From Aquanectria penicillioides (lineage: Eukaryota > Ascomycota > Sordariomycetes > Hypocreales > Nectriaceae): DNA of 64,000 nt. The notes under the pieces were generated by a model, which did not search any database, was not told the origin of the DNA, and saw only the letters and a program-made list of their open reading frames with translations. The stretch is taken from the NCBI GenBank assembly GCA_003415625.1, contig PYIU01000006.1, forward strand, positions 1,116,001 to 1,180,000. The letters run 5' to 3'. Positions 1-12,152 of this stretch are shown here, piece after piece (within the stretch, counting starts at the first letter, position 1; every line of letters begins with the position of its first letter). The translations under genes and the position numbers were made by a program.

Positions 1-3000
1 ACTACCTGGCGGATCTTCTCGTTAATCTCATCATAGTCAGGCTCGAAACTCTTAGTGAGTGCTAGCGCGCGCATTCGACTCTTCCAATAATGATGCAGTT
101 CGAACGCGGTAAACAGGTAGATTTGATCCTGGCGTGTGAGTTCCGTAGGATCCTGTTCTCGGTTTTGCTGATTGGCCTCAGGCCCGGTCCAGTCCTTGCT
201 GTATGGGGCCATTTGTTTGTATGTGTTGTCGGGAATGTTGCAAAGGTCGTCCTTTTGCAAGAAGTCCATAACGACAGGGTTGTCCAGAACATCAGTGTCG
301 CAGTGAATGATCATCTGTACAATCTTCTCAACAGAGTGTTGGGAGAACTTGGCAAAAGCAATTTCTATGTCTTGTCAGCATATCTGGGTCGGTATCGGGG
401 TCGCGCTGGGGCTTACCATAAGCCTTCCGCAAGTCGGAAGAAATGATTTGCTTCTTGTCATCCTTCTTAGAGCCTCCAACGCCAAGCTTCTTGATCTCCT
501 TAGCCATGAACAACTTCTCGACTTCATCCAAGATACCCTTGCGACTAAGCTCCTGGTACTTCTCCTCACGCTCCTCAGCAGAGGGGGTATGAGCAGCCCA
601 GTGACTAGTCTCGGGGCTATCGACCTTGTCCCAGTGCAGTGCCTTGAGCTTCTTCTTGGGTCGTACAACCGGTAGGCCAATGCCAGGAGCGGCTGTGAAG
701 CTGGGCTGTGGCAAGAATCCGCCAGACTTGGCACCAGGCATAGGCGGCGGGGGGGGTGGGGGCATTCCTCGAGCTCCAGGCATTGGTGGAGGTGGGGGAG
801 GAGGAGGAGGTCCACCAGATGGAGACAACATGCCCGGCATAGGCGGCGGAGGTGGAGGCGGCGGCGGAGCACCGGGCAAACCTCCCGGAGGCGGAGGCGG
901 AGGTGGGGGAGGCGGGGGAGCACCGGGCAGCATTCCGGGCATAGGAGGAGGAGGAGGAGGCGGCGGCGGCGGCGGCGGTGCTGCGCCGGTAATTTCGATC
1001 TTGGGAGCATCGTGGTCGCCAGGAGGGGTAATGGGAGATTCGATGCTGGGGTGCGAGGGACCAGTAGTGTCGCCATCCTCGGAGTCGCTGGCATCGTACT
1101 TCTTGACCTTGGAGCCGATCTCCCCGAGCAATCCTGCCTGCTGCTTCGGGTCCATGATGGGGCGCTTCATCTCGATAATTCTGGGCTTCTCGTATATGAT
1201 GCCACCCTCGCCCTCGGTTTCGGACCCCTCGTCTAGCGGCTCGCCGTCCTCTGCTCGGCGGCGCAGGGGCTTTCGAGGAATCTTGGTGTTTCGGTGAATG
1301 CTGCCCAAAACGCTGTTTGTAAAATCTCGAGGAGGAGTGCCACCATCAGGGGGTGTGCCCGGGATGTCCCCTTCCATTTCTTCTCGTAGGGCCCTGAGGC
1401 GATCCGAGGGGCCAACGGCGTCTCCCCAGACGCGACCTTCCAACTTGTACTGGGTCTTTTGTCGCTCGATCTGCATCTGTAGACGCTCCATCAGGCGCTC
1501 GCGATCCAGAATGCCCTGCATCTGAGCCGGGTTCTCGGTTGCTCCAGGCTTAACGCTGCTCTTGACTGCCTTGGAAGCAGCTACATCCTGGGCATCTCGG
1601 AGCATGAGATACAGCTCACGGGTCTCCAGCTCGTTGCGCTGGGCCTCCTTAGCACGCACAGTCTGGATGTTTTCCAGCTCGGCCTTGAGTCCCTCTGCTT
1701 GTCGTCTTTGCGCCTCAATAAATCGTGATTGTTCGTCAAGCTGTCTCTGCATCTTGGCAACCAGTCCGTCCGCTCCTAGTTCAAGTCTTGCTCGCATCTC
1801 ATCTCGCTCAGCCATCGCAGCCTCAGCTATCTGCCGCGACTCGAGCGCCTCATCCTGCGCTTGTCGGGCCTCGGAATCTGTGTGAAGCTTGTCGAGCAGA
1901 CTCTGGACCGTAAAGTTGAGGCTCTGTTTGAGGTCCATGTTCGGCAACCGGCGATCCATCGCCACGTAGCTCAGCATAGAATCGACGAGCTGGAACAGAC
2001 GCAACCTCTCTTCGCCATCATTTGCGCGAATGAGCATGAGATGCTGCAGAGCCGAAATGAAGTAGTCGTTTGTTTTGGTTCCGACCAGACGCTGCTGAAT
2101 TGCGTCTGCAATCTGCACTGGATCGGTCAGATCCTTCACATCTGCTTCGACATTGTCCTTGATGCTGCTATTCTCCCTCTCCAGCATATCCTCGTAGTCA
2201 ATGGCCTCGTTGGTTCGGAAGCGCTCGATCTGCTTGTCTAGAAGCTCATATTGGAAAGCCTCCATCTTGTGGAGGATGCGCTTGATGCCGCATGCTGTAA
2301 ACTGAGCCCGGATGTGCACTCGCAATTGTAAATCCTTCTCAGGATGGTCCACAATCATGTTGATGAGGAATAGAGTCGCAACGGCATATTCCATCAACAA
2401 GTTCTCCATACCAATACCGCCGGTCCTCACTTCTTCGCTTGCACCTACGAGACTGCCCATCTTTCCTCGGCCATCCACCGTCACCTCTACCAGTCGCATC
2501 CAAGAGTCAAATCGACCATTCTCCCCGGACTGAGACTTGACTTCATCCAAAGCTTGGATGACCTTGAGGTGGCCGTCCCCATTTTCACCCCATGTGCACA
2601 GGAATGTGAGGATTTCGCTGACGAGCTTCCTGGTGGTCAAACGAGGAGAAATGAGGGAGGTGGCCAAGGCGACCATGACCTTTTGATGAACGAGGGCATC
2701 GTCGGCTCCAAACTTGTTGTTCATAAGAGCCTTTACACACTTGATAATATCATACTCGCGATCTAGATGCTTATCGGCTCGAGTGTTTTCCGGCGCGGCA
2801 GGGCCCTGTGCTGTCTTGCGGTTGATCTTAAGCAGCAACGTCATCAGGGCGACCTGGCCCTGACACTCGACGAATCTCTTGACCCAGCCGATCTGCTGGG
2901 TTCTCAGGTTGACTTCCAGACTTCCCATGCCCTTCGGGTCGAGCCTGTCCTCCATCACTCGTCGAACATACCACTCGGGGGTTCCCTCCTCGTCGGAATA

Positions 3001-3948
3001 GGTTGTGATATCGGGAGCCGCATATTGATTCGGACGGGCGCTTTGGCGACGCTTTTGCTCGCCCTGCCACTCGGTGAGTCGGTCCTGGTATAATAGTGTC
3101 CATTTCTTCTGGGATGGGTAAGCCATCATCTGTCTCCTGGCCTGCTCGGGTAGGTTGTGCCATCCTCGCTTCTGCATGAGTTGAAGAAACATCTGTTCGA
3201 CCACGTTGTCGTCGTCGGGTTTGGGGAAGTAAAAGCCATCATGACCAGCGCCCGCGGGACCGGGACCGGGAAACTTGGTGAGGCGGTGGGACTGCTGCCC
3301 AGCGTAGACGGCCTGGGGAGAAGCACCGGGTTGTCCTAGATACGATGAGCGCGAGATCCTGACATCATGTTGGCTTTGGTTACCTGAGTAAATGCTGAGA
3401 TTGTCGGCGGAGGCCCGTCCGTTGGGGTTCATGTGGGAGTCGTATCGGCCACCGTTCGCGGAGTTGCCTCGAGGACCCCATTGCTGGTACTGGGCCTGGC
3501 GGCCTGTGGAGGCCATGGTGACGTTGTTGGAACCGGGCGATCTTCCAGGGGAGTGGGAGCCGCTGGGTGTAGATGGTATATCGAAGCTTGGGTACTGGTG
3601 GAAGTCCATCCCCTTATTAAGGTGGTGTGGGAGGGGCTCGCGGCGGGCGGGCACATGCTCGCCCTTGGGCAGGTACTCGACGGGGATCGGGGATCGAGAG
3701 CCACTAGGAACGCTGTCGTAGGGGATTGACGTTATCACTCCGGCCATCTGGTTGATGCCGCCGTCGGGCGAGCCCGGACGCTCAATGGAGACGGCGGAGG
3801 ACTCCCTATGGTGGCGCGAGGAACGGTAGCTGGCGGCATCATCGGGGGGGTATCTGGAGTCATCTGTATAGCGCTTGTCCTTGTGCTTGCTGCGAGAGAA
3901 GATGGAGCGGCCGCCCGAGGACTGCCTCGACTTGTCAGCGGATGACAT
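1..3948 (-). CDS. sepA: Formin, SepA/Bni1 type (3' end outside the window)
   Basis: This protein nucleates and elongates unbranched actin filaments at hyphal tips and septa. The coding start is taken at 3948 (MSSADKSRQSSGGRSIFSRS); the frame stays open to 4161, but the extra 71 residues are compositionally unlike a formin N-terminus. Domains in order: basic Ser-rich leader; Rho-GTPase-binding plus FH3 region about 244-686 (begins NVVEQMFLQLMQKRGWHNLP); coiled coil about 690-800; FH1 about 986-1076 with many runs of 5-12 prolines, the profilin-binding part; FH2 from about 1099 (KALHWDKVDSPETSHWAAH). One intron, 365-416 (52 bp, donor gtaagc, branch gctgac), joins LRKAY to EIAFAKFS. FH2 then runs off the window at NEKIRQV, so the rest of FH2 and any DAD autoinhibitory segment are not visible. 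No frame breaks are seen. Confidence in family is very high; the exact start is less certain. Confidence 0.95.
770..985. repeat. GGN-rich low-complexity tract encoding the FH1 polyprolines
   Basis: On the + strand this is an almost pure purine tract of GGA/GGC/GGT triplets broken by short Met-Pro-Gly spacers. It is the reverse complement of the formin FH1 proline codons. Such tracts vary in length between strains and are hard to sequence, but the frame here is intact. Confidence 0.85.
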
Positions 3949-5134
3949 GGCGAGGGCAACGTCGGTGCGGTGGTGGCCGCAGTAGTGGTTTTGGGTAGAG
4001 AATCGTATCCGGAGTCGTGGCCGGGGGGTTCGTTGGGAGAAGTACGACCAGTCGTCGCAGGAGAAAGGGCGGTTAAGTGAAACACGTGAAGACGGCGGTT
4101 TGGTGGCCCGGGGCCGCTCGCATGATGGGGGCAGGAAGACGAGTGTCTGCCGAAACGCCAAAGGAACGGGCTTGAGTGAGCTGGCGATCCGGGGAGGGGC
4201 CCGGGTACGAATCGGTAGGCAGCTTAAACTTGAAACCTAGATCGAGCGTGGGTTCGTGCGATGTTGGAGCGAAGTCGGTTTCGCACAGGCTCCAGACGCC
4301 TGGATATGGCTAACGGTATGGTTATAGGAGGGGGAGGGTCGATTTTCGGAGAGCCCGAGGGGAGAGAGTCAGCGCAGGAGGCGAAAGGAAGGGCTAAAAG
4401 TGTCACACAACGACCCTGGGTTGCAGGCGGTGACTGCAGACGTTCGCTGCAACACTGATGGAGTTGAGTAGCGCTGCGACACGGCAGCAGCACCACACAA
4501 GGAGTAAAGACGCCGACCGGGGGGGGGACGACTTGATCTGGTCGGGGTTCGCTTCTGGTTCGGTGCAGCTTGGCCCAAGTCGAGTTGAGGGGCGATGGCG
4601 AAGGTGCCAGGAGCAAGGGTAAGGTAAGGCAAAGGCAAGGATGGGGATTGGTCTATTGGCTACTGGGGGGTTAATGGGTACCTAGGCAAATTATCAACTA
4701 GCCGCCGTTGCTTTGGCCACTGAAGATGTGCTGGGCGCTAGTCACTGCGGAAGGGTGCGTAGGGTGCGTAGGGGGACGGCGCGCACTATGGGCGCTGTGG
4801 GTGCTGGAGGGGTCCTACTGCACGCTGAGCCTACCGGGGAGTGGGGTGGTGCGGGATGCTTTGGGAGGCAGCGTGCACCGAACAGCCGCCAAGTAGAAGA
4901 GCGGCACAGCGGGCTCACCTCACCTCACACGACGCCAGTGAATGCGACTACGTTGATTACGGGTGGGAACCAACCACTACTCCTCACCCTCCAGAACCTC
5001 CTGTGTCTGTGGCTTGTGCATGCCTTGTCTTGTCTTGCCTTGTGAGGATCGGCTTGAGGACAACTAAGTAAGTAATGGCAACGGTATGATACATTTCATA
5101 CCGCGCATGTTGCGATAGGTGATAATGTTGGCTG

Positions 5135-5149
5135 TTTTTTTTTTTTTTT
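5135..5149. repeat. Poly-T tract (15)
   Basis: Fifteen consecutive T bases inside the formin upstream region. Such runs are common in fungal promoters and exclude nucleosomes. Confidence 0.8.
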
Positions 5150-6602
5150 CGTCAGGGCAGATGCGAGATGTTTCACCCGACCCGTCCACTTTATCCATCA
5201 ATGCTTATTCTCCAAACCGGGTACTCCATGCTAAGACCACAAACCCCTTACCCGTACTCGCGTGAATCAACGTCTGGGGCAGAGTCGGCAGTTGGCATGG
5301 ACATGGAGGTCAAGAGGGAAAAGGGCGGGAAGAGTAAAAAAGGAAATGGTGTTCGCTCCCCCCCCCCTGAAGCCAAAATAGGCAAATCTTACTCTTACCT
5401 TTCGTTCACTTCGTCTCCCTCAACCCTCCGCAATCCATCAAGGCGGAACATTGTCAAAGGGAGTGAGCCAACTGGTCGCCGCTGATCCTCTGATGAGGAC
5501 CCAGCACCATCAGGAGGCTCTCAGAGACAAAGAGACTTCTCAGTGCTCGGCGGTCATACCGGTATCCCTTCATCCCTCGCTAGGCTACTCCTGAACCCCG
5601 AAGCATGGGAGATTCTCCAATAACATCGCACAGTATGTACGTACATGGCTGGACACGTCGAATAGGTATCGACGACGTGATGGATCGACCTGCCTACTTT
5701 AGGAGAAGCCAGCATCACATTGGCTGGCTGGCAGCCGTATTGGGTGGAGTTTCAGATGGAGATGGAGTGGGCTTGTCCAGGTACGGTAACATTGGATTGG
5801 GCCCTCGTGGCTGATGGTGGTTATGGTGGAGGCGATAGCGCCAAAGCCCTCTTTCTCGCCCCTGTTTGTCCAACCTCCAAAGGCGTCGACCGAGGGAGCA
5901 AAGGCCATCAAGGGGACCCGTTCTGGAACTTGGAAGTGAGCCCAGTGCCGTTCGTGTGCTACGTAGTTATGATTGCATCTGGTTGGGCGTATGCACAGCA
6001 TCGGTACATGATGTATTGCTGGAATTGCTTCGACTCCTTGGGAATAGCGAATAGCGAACAGCCCCAAGTAAACCAAACCCCAAGTCAATCTGACCATCAG
6101 GGCACACATCTCTTTACGCCGCTTTACGCCGCACTCGTTATACAAATGCAATAGCAGAAATAACATCAGCAATAAGAATAGGAATAAATAAGTAAATAAA
6201 TAACAAAGGGCCTTTGCACCGGATCCATGCCAATTCTAATTCCAAGCAATAATTCGACAGCCTGCTGCTCCGTGAGACCTGCTTGTGGCCCGAAGACAGA
6301 CCCCTGATACATGCGCGTGTGGCCAATCCATTCTTTCTGTCCCAGCTGTCATGAGCGGCCACATAGGGGAATGTTGGATAACGCGCAACGGTTGGCACTT
6401 CTCCCTTCTGCAAGCCTTCCGAGTCGACCTGGCTTGCCCTTTCGCTTCGATGTCCGCCCCCTTGGCTATTGCCCTAGTGAGGTTGGATCGCTTCATCTCT
6501 GTCATTTCCAGGGTTTCCATTGTCTTCCCCAGACCTTCTAGATTGCCTGCCAACCCGCTTACACCAGCCGAGTTTAGGGGCCATCTCCCGGGAAGGGCGG
6601 CC

Positions 6603-6626
6603 TCCATCCCATCCCATCCCATCCCC
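6603..6626. repeat. CATCC pentanucleotide microsatellite
   Basis: About four tandem copies of a CATCC unit in gene-free DNA, followed by more C-rich sequence. It is a simple repeat with no sign of coding use. Confidence 0.75.
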
Positions 6627-7378
6627 ATTCCCTCCCCTGGATGCCATGAGGGGGTGAGGAGAAGGAAGAAGAGGCAGAATAAAAATAGGCCAACAAATTT
6701 TGCCTGCATCTGCAGCATGCCGAGGCAGCCACCTCCTTTAAAGCATTTGAGAGTGCTTCTTTTTTTTGTTTTGTTTGGACTGCTCCCCAACGGACCCGAG
6801 CCAGATAGCTACTTGGCAACCAAAAGCCAGGATACCCTTCTGCATGGTGCCCGGCCGCCTGGTTTCCACTCTACGCGGCGCTACAAGCATTCGTCCGCCG
6901 CCTAATGAAGCACTCCGCAGTGGCCCAACGCGCGCACCTTGCCCTTTTAGCGACTGCTTTCCGTCAGTTGGCAGTAGACGTGCGGAATGGCGTCGCGCGT
7001 CGTCATGGACTGTGGGTTGTGGAACTTGCCCATAATGGCTTCGACGGTCTACCTACATACAGTACGTAGTCAATGTCTGTCTAATGTGCGATGTGGATGT
7101 GGCTCCCGTGGCTCGTGCGACTCCCTTTTCGACACCACCCACGCAGCCAGAAGTAGCCGGGCCCACGTAATCCATCCCGCCCCGGCGCAGCCTGGTCCAT
7201 CCGTAGTTATCTTATCGCTACACTCGATCCCTCCACCACAGCGCAAGATCCGTCACGATCCCCTCGTGGCGCGCAAAGGGGCGTGAGCGCAATCCAAGAG
7301 CCGACTCTGCCTGAGAAACCACCTGTCGTTCCATTGCCCAGCCTCATTTTTGGTCGTGGACGCCAGCCCAGGGTCATC

Positions 7379-8009
7379 ATGGGCGCCACAGTCTCTGTCA
7401 TCAAGGTTCGAACTCACAGACAAGCCCCCCAAAGATGCCAATCTCGCCTCGTCGGTATGCCCATGTTCACTAACGTCGCGCTCACAGACGCTCGTCGTCC
7501 CCGCCATCATCTCCCTCATCCTCTTCGTGCTTCTCACATATGTCCTCATCCCCGGCTGGCGACGCTACCGCAACCGATACAGCCAATATCTCCCTCTCGA
7601 CTCTCTCACCTCCCAGACCTCGTCGCTCCGCCAGCGCATCACCACCCGCCTCACCACCATGCCCTTCCCTGTCAGATGGAGACCCGAAGGATCTCTCGCT
7701 TTCGTCAGCAGAGCTAGTTCCGATGCTGGCCTTGACGACGACGATGGCGAGGAACTTGACGATGTCGACGACCAGACCTGGCGTGTGATGGAGAGAGACG
7801 CCCACACGGGTCAGCCGGATAATACCAGGCGGCTGAGCAGAGAGTAAGTAATTCGAATGAAGCCTGTGGGAGATGAATTGATGTTTTATGCTTTGCCATG
7901 TGTGACGTGTGTACTGACAGACACCACCTTTAGTCTCGAAGAAGGCTTCAGGGATGACAGCGACGATGAACCAGATCGGGTCACACAAAATGTTGATGTT
8001 AGAAGATAA
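7379..8009 (+). CDS. Small single-pass membrane protein, function unknown
   Basis: Three exons (7379-7405, 7488-7843, 7934-8009) encode 152 residues. The first exon is only nine codons (MGATVSVIK). Introns 7406-7487 (branch cactaac) and 7844-7933 (donor gtaagt) keep the frame exactly. Residues about 9-33 (TLVVPAIISLILFVLLTYVL) form one membrane segment, followed at once by a basic stretch (WRRYRNRY), which predicts a cytosolic C-terminus. The tail carries an acidic run near 96-108 and ends DDEPDRVTQNVDVRR. I do not recognise a named family; it looks like a conserved small protein of filamentous fungi. The splice model is well supported because both junctions restore the frame and the downstream stop. 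Function is not assignable. Confidence 0.75.
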
Positions 8010-8328
8010 ACACACAAAGAAGAATAGCCTCACCCTTGTTTCCAAGTCGTCGAATTGTGATTCCCTTCCTTTCCCTACATGTTTATCATGGTCATGATCA
8101 CAGCAATGGGACACGTCATCATGAGAAGAATGAGCCATTGGAACACGATTCGCTGTATTTTTGTCATGTTCTATCCGTCTACCTGCCTTTCCTCGCCTTA
8201 TAACATCCTATTGTACCCATACCGCTAACTTCGATTCGCTGTGGTCGTCTAATACCCCGTATGCCACCTCCAGCTTGTGAAAGTCAAATGCCAATTTCCC
8301 AAGCCTCCCAATGGTCTCATGACCATGG
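8010..8328. other. Convergent 3' intergenic region
   Basis: About 319 bp between the stop of the small membrane protein and the stop of the RING protein. I see nothing in it beyond likely 3' UTRs. Confidence 0.6.
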
Positions 8329-9547
8329 TCAGGTTGAATGCCCATCACCCAAAGTGCGTTCATCTTCCTCCCGCTCCTGAGGCGCAATTGCAACCTCCAT
8401 AATGGGTGCCAGTCGCCTAGCCGCCCGTCTTTGCTCTTCTAGCCTCTCCCTTCTCTCTTGTCGGCGGCACAGCTTTGAAAACTTTCGCCACTTCGCCATA
8501 AACCACATGCCAGCTTGTTGGTCTAGCTCCTGGGTTTTTGAAGCCAAGCTATGAGTGTTCAACTTCACCTGCAGCACTGACCCAATCCTCTGCAGCACCG
8601 ATTGGCAATCTTTTGCCTTGGCTCGCGCCCACTTCAGTCGTTGGGCAGATTTGTCAATTGACTGACGGACCTCAGTGCCCCTAGACGAGTGGCAAAACTC
8701 ACATGGCCAAGGGATTTTGTCTATTGAGGTATCTGTGAACAAGTGCTCATTGGGCCGCGTTGTAGGTACGCTGATGTGACCACAGATGTGCCGAATTGAG
8801 ATACATCCACCTCGAGGGCATCGATCTCTACGCTCTGGATTGCGGCCCAAAGTCCAGAACAGGCATTTGTGGCCAAAGGAATGCCCACACGGGAGGTAAG
8901 CCTTCTTCTCAGAACTGAGCACATTGTGTCTACGATATCCGATTGGTGTGTTGCAGATCGAGCACTGGTTTGTTGCACGGGCGGACTGTTAATTGGTTAG
9001 GTTTGGGCGGACTTGACAATAATTCTCAACTTACAGCTCTGTCACTTGTCAACGAACGCGGTCGATTCTCTGGAAGTGTTCCATTGGATGTGATATTGAG
9101 TGTGGCCGCAGTTACCAAAGCAAGATCAGGTGGCGGGCCATCAATTATGCCAGCAGTACTGTCAGCGTTCAAAGTCGGGTCACGAGAAAAGGTAGGATCA
9201 GTGTTGATGTTGTTCTCTGAGCTGGGGTTTTCCCGAAGACCAGTTGTAGTATCAAGCCCCAAATCTGGATTGAGAGTGGCGCCGTCATTAGCATTGGTGC
9301 CGGTTGTCGGTACAGGATCTTGATGCCCATCGTCTTGTTCATTCCCAGGGGGGCCGTCCTGTGATAACCGTATCAAGTCGACAGCTCTGATAAGCATGGC
9401 CTGCTCTTCAGCATCAGGAAAAACACGCCCTCGTCCAAGGCTTTCGGCCCTCTCAAAATGGCGAATGGCACGATTGAAGCTAATGCCAAACAAGGTGTGG
9501 CGAACACTGGGACGCAAGTCCGCAGAAATCATCGCCCGTGGTGCCAT
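8329..9547 (-). CDS. RING-type zinc-finger protein, putative E3 ubiquitin ligase
   Basis: Two exons (9035-9547 and 8329-8985) around intron 8986-9034 (49 bp, donor gtaagt, branch cctaacc) give 389 residues. The first 170 residues (start MAPRAMISADLRPSVRHTLF) are Asn/Asp/Thr-rich and probably disordered. The RING lies at about 179-232: CSICNTPIG, then LPCGHSFGHKCLFWTL, then RCPRGGC, a Cys/His spacing that fits a RING with a C-x3-C final pair. After it comes a basic, helical, Arg/Glu-rich tail (about 300-375) likely to be coiled. RING proteins of this kind recruit an E2 enzyme; the substrate is unknown. The last C pair is C-x3-C, not the usual C-x2-C, so zinc binding at site 2 is slightly unorthodox. 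The gene converges with the small membrane-protein gene. Confidence 0.75.
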
Positions 9548-10398
9548 AATGAATAATAGAGGGTTATTGGGAATTCAAGTGATCTTCAATTTGATGAATG
9601 AAGTGCCGATTCAAGAATGAAAAGTTGATGGGAAAATCAAGATGGCAATGCGTCAATGAGGAATGACAAGGAGATAATGGGTTTGTGGTACTTGAATAAG
9701 ATGCTTTTGCGTCCCAAAGCAATCGGATGTGTAATTATGGTGTCTGAGTTGCGAGTGTGACAAAGTGGGCAAGAAAGAGAAGAGATGAGAAGAGAAGATG
9801 AGAAATCTTGGGAGAGGGAGAACAGTTGACATAGGGTTGCTTGCGTTGACTGTTTCCTTTGCCAGTTACGGAGTGGAAAGAGAAGCTACGAGCCATGGTA
9901 CGACAAGTATACACCAGGATTCAAATGGAGTCTACAGATTATTTCCACTTTGAGCTGTTCTTTCCCATACTTGTGATAATCGATACCTGCCTAGTTCAAT
10001 AATGCCTGCATACCAACTTCCTGATCGAGGGAGGTTTGCTCGCCTGCAATAAATAGCTTAGCAATACTCTGGCCGCTGCGCAACGCGATTCTAGTTGTTT
10101 TGAATGGAGACCGTCTTGTTTCATGATTTCTCTTTGTAATTAAGTCTTTAAGCACATATTTTCTGTTCGTTGGTTCGCGTACAAATCTATCCGTCACTTC
10201 ATGGTCCCTCCTGGAGCTTAGATGGTGTTGCGCCCGCCTTCCCATTGACAACACTACGCCACGAGGCCGGGCCTGCCAACTCAAGCCAACCCCCACTAAA
10301 GCTCAATCAACACCAACACAACGTCACACATCTAAATCTACAGCTCTTCCTCACTTTGGCGCGCATCATCCCCACGCGACTCCTTCTTCGTGTCAAAC
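9548..10398. other. Divergent promoter region, RING gene and hus1
   Basis: About 850 bp. It contains a purine-rich GAGAAGA tract at about 9772-9806 upstream of the RING gene and no credible reading frame. Confidence 0.6.
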
Positions 10399-11643
10399 AT
10401 GCGGTTCCGTACCGAGCTCAAGAATATTCGCACTTTTGCGAGCAAGTACCCCCACCCGCAGCGCACAAGAACGTGGTGCTGACCTTCTACAAGAACTCAC
10501 TGCCGCCCTCTCCTCCCTCGAGAAGATCGCCTGGTTGCGCTTGAGCGATGACACGGCTCGCTTCACCGTTATTCCTGACATGGGATCCCAAGTTTGGGCG
10601 TATGTATTCCTTTCCTTGAGTAGAAAGCCATTGGCCATCAAGTCTAGCTAGCCACGACAGCCATGAACACGGCTGAGGTGCCTGCATAGCTGACCACGAA
10701 ACTGACCAGCTCCCTCGCCATGGACTTCATATTTGACAATTACCACATCCAATCTGCAGAGGCATCAAACACTATAAATCTTGAGCTACCCCTTCAGCCT
10801 CTGCAGCGCGCCCTCAAGTCCGCCCTCAACAGCATTTCCGCATCGCTTCGTCTCACGAAAAAAGATGGGTTGCCCGTCCTCTCCATGACAATCACCACCA
10901 ACACCACAGCCAACCCTACCAACGCTCCTGGCCCAGCAAAGGCTTCTACTGCCCCTGGAGATGACCCATTTGATGACGATGACGTGTTTCAACCAGAACA
11001 TCTTGAGACTTCTCTGCGCCGCGAGCACGAAAAGATTATCACTCAAGACATTCCCGTTCGCGTACTCCATCCGGAGACGGTGGAAACCATCATGCAACCC
11101 AAAGTTCGCGAGCCGGATGTTCACATTCAACTCCCTCCCTTGCTGCAGCTCAAAGCTATCTCGGACCGCTTTACTAAGCTCGCCCTTACGTCAAACTCCG
11201 CCACTGGAGCTGCTGCCTCCAAAGCTCCCAAGCTCGAATTGAGTGCAAATATGCATGGATCTCTGCGGCTCCGCATAGCCACCGAGAGTACCGACATTTC
11301 CAGTGTTTGGTCTAACCTTCAAAACCCAGAATTAGATCCAGCCCAACTTGAATGCCCTGTAGAGGACCATCCCAGCACCAAGTTCCGTGAGGATGGCCCT
11401 GACAGATGGGCGACCGTCCGCGTTGATGGTAAGGATTGGAGCAGGGTCTTGAGTGTTGGGCGCCTCGAGGGCAGAGTGATTGCTTGCTTCGCGGATGATC
11501 ATGCCCTGATCCTCTACGTCTATGTACCGCAGTACGATGATGCTTCCGCAGACGACTCTGTCGTCACCGTACGTTACTTCCGTCACCTGTATTACGGTGT
11601 AACTAACTTTGCCTAGTACTATGTCCAATCATACAGTGCATAG
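10399..11643 (+). CDS. hus1: Hus1, subunit of the 9-1-1 DNA-damage checkpoint clamp
   Basis: Four exons (10399-10441, 10494-10599, 10710-11568, 11617-11643) give 344 residues. Hus1 forms a PCNA-like ring with Rad9 and Rad1 that is loaded at damaged DNA and activates the ATR checkpoint kinase. The N-terminus (MRFRTELKNIRTFAKLTAAL), LEKIAWLRLSDDTARFTVIP and the end YYVQSYSA match the family. An acidic insert (GDDPFDDDDVF) near residue 125 is lineage-specific. Intron 1 (10442-10493) begins GCAAGT, not GT: only this choice gives Lys-Leu-Thr in frame, and a perfect GCTGAC branch site lies just upstream of its AAG acceptor. Introns 2 (10600-10709) and 3 (11569-11616) are GT-AG. The exon sum is exactly 345 codons. 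Confidence 0.9.
10442..10493 (+). other. GC-AG intron 1 of hus1
   Basis: Donor GCAAGT, branch GCTGAC at 10478-10483, acceptor AAG. The GT two codons downstream would break the family frame or leave an impossible 19-nt intron. Codon split A|AA yields the Lys of FAKLTA. Confidence 0.8.
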
Positions 11644-12152
11644 CTGGCCACCTATCGACGGATTCTGGTTCACGGCGTTGGGGTTCAATCAAATGGACAA
11701 AATAAGGGTTAATTTGGTATTGGTAGGATACAGGCTGCCATTTAGTCACACGTTATGCTCTGCAAATGTAATTGTCACATCAATGGAAATCATCCCAAAC
11801 CACAGCACGTTATTACCCATATCGTATTCCGTGGCGTCATATTTGCAGACCAAGTAGGGTCTGGATAGATACCGCAATGTCTAATTTTCGAGATAATCCA
11901 AAATAAAAAATAAAAAAACAATTACAACAATGTATCCTCTTGTCCAAAGCATACAGCTCAACGAATTACAGCCACCTGGCATCGGTGTCATCCCCTCCAG
12001 TGCAGCTGCACGCAAGATTACACGGAAATTTCAAATGTCTATAGTACAGAATGGGTTGGTCAAAGACAAGCCCGCTCAAAGAAACGCCAGACGAATGTGT
12101 TCATGCCAGGATTGCACAAAAACACCGGTTGTTCCCAAAATTCTCAGTTCGT
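11644..12152. other. Convergent 3' intergenic region, hus1 and Sec16
   Basis: About 509 bp between two stop codons. It contains an A-rich stretch at about 11902-11920 (AAAATAAAAAATAAAAAA) suited to 3'-end formation. No gene is seen. Confidence 0.6.

Larger units (their letters stand above)
3949..7378. other. Gene-free region between divergent formin and small membrane-protein genes
   Basis: About 3.4 kb with no reading frame I can defend. The open frames here, such as 6285-6905 (+) and 5699-6172 (-), have low-complexity or cysteine/arginine-biased translations and no recognisable domain or splice pattern. Landmarks are a 15-base T run at 5135-5149, a short C run near 5361 and a CATCC repeat near 6603. 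It is best read as the long promoter and leader of the formin plus the promoter of the 7379 gene. Confidence 0.6.

Noticed and set aside
3949..4161. 71-codon N-terminal extension of the formin
   Set aside because: The frame is open but the residues do not resemble a formin start; the Met at 3948 has a good context and a family-like leader.
5699..6172. 157-codon open frame on the - strand
   Set aside because: No domain or splice context; the opposite strand is equally open.
6285..6905. 206-codon open frame on the + strand
   Set aside because: Composition is biased to Pro, Arg, Ser and Cys, there is no domain, and it overlaps other open frames in a GC-rich promoter; it is likely chance.
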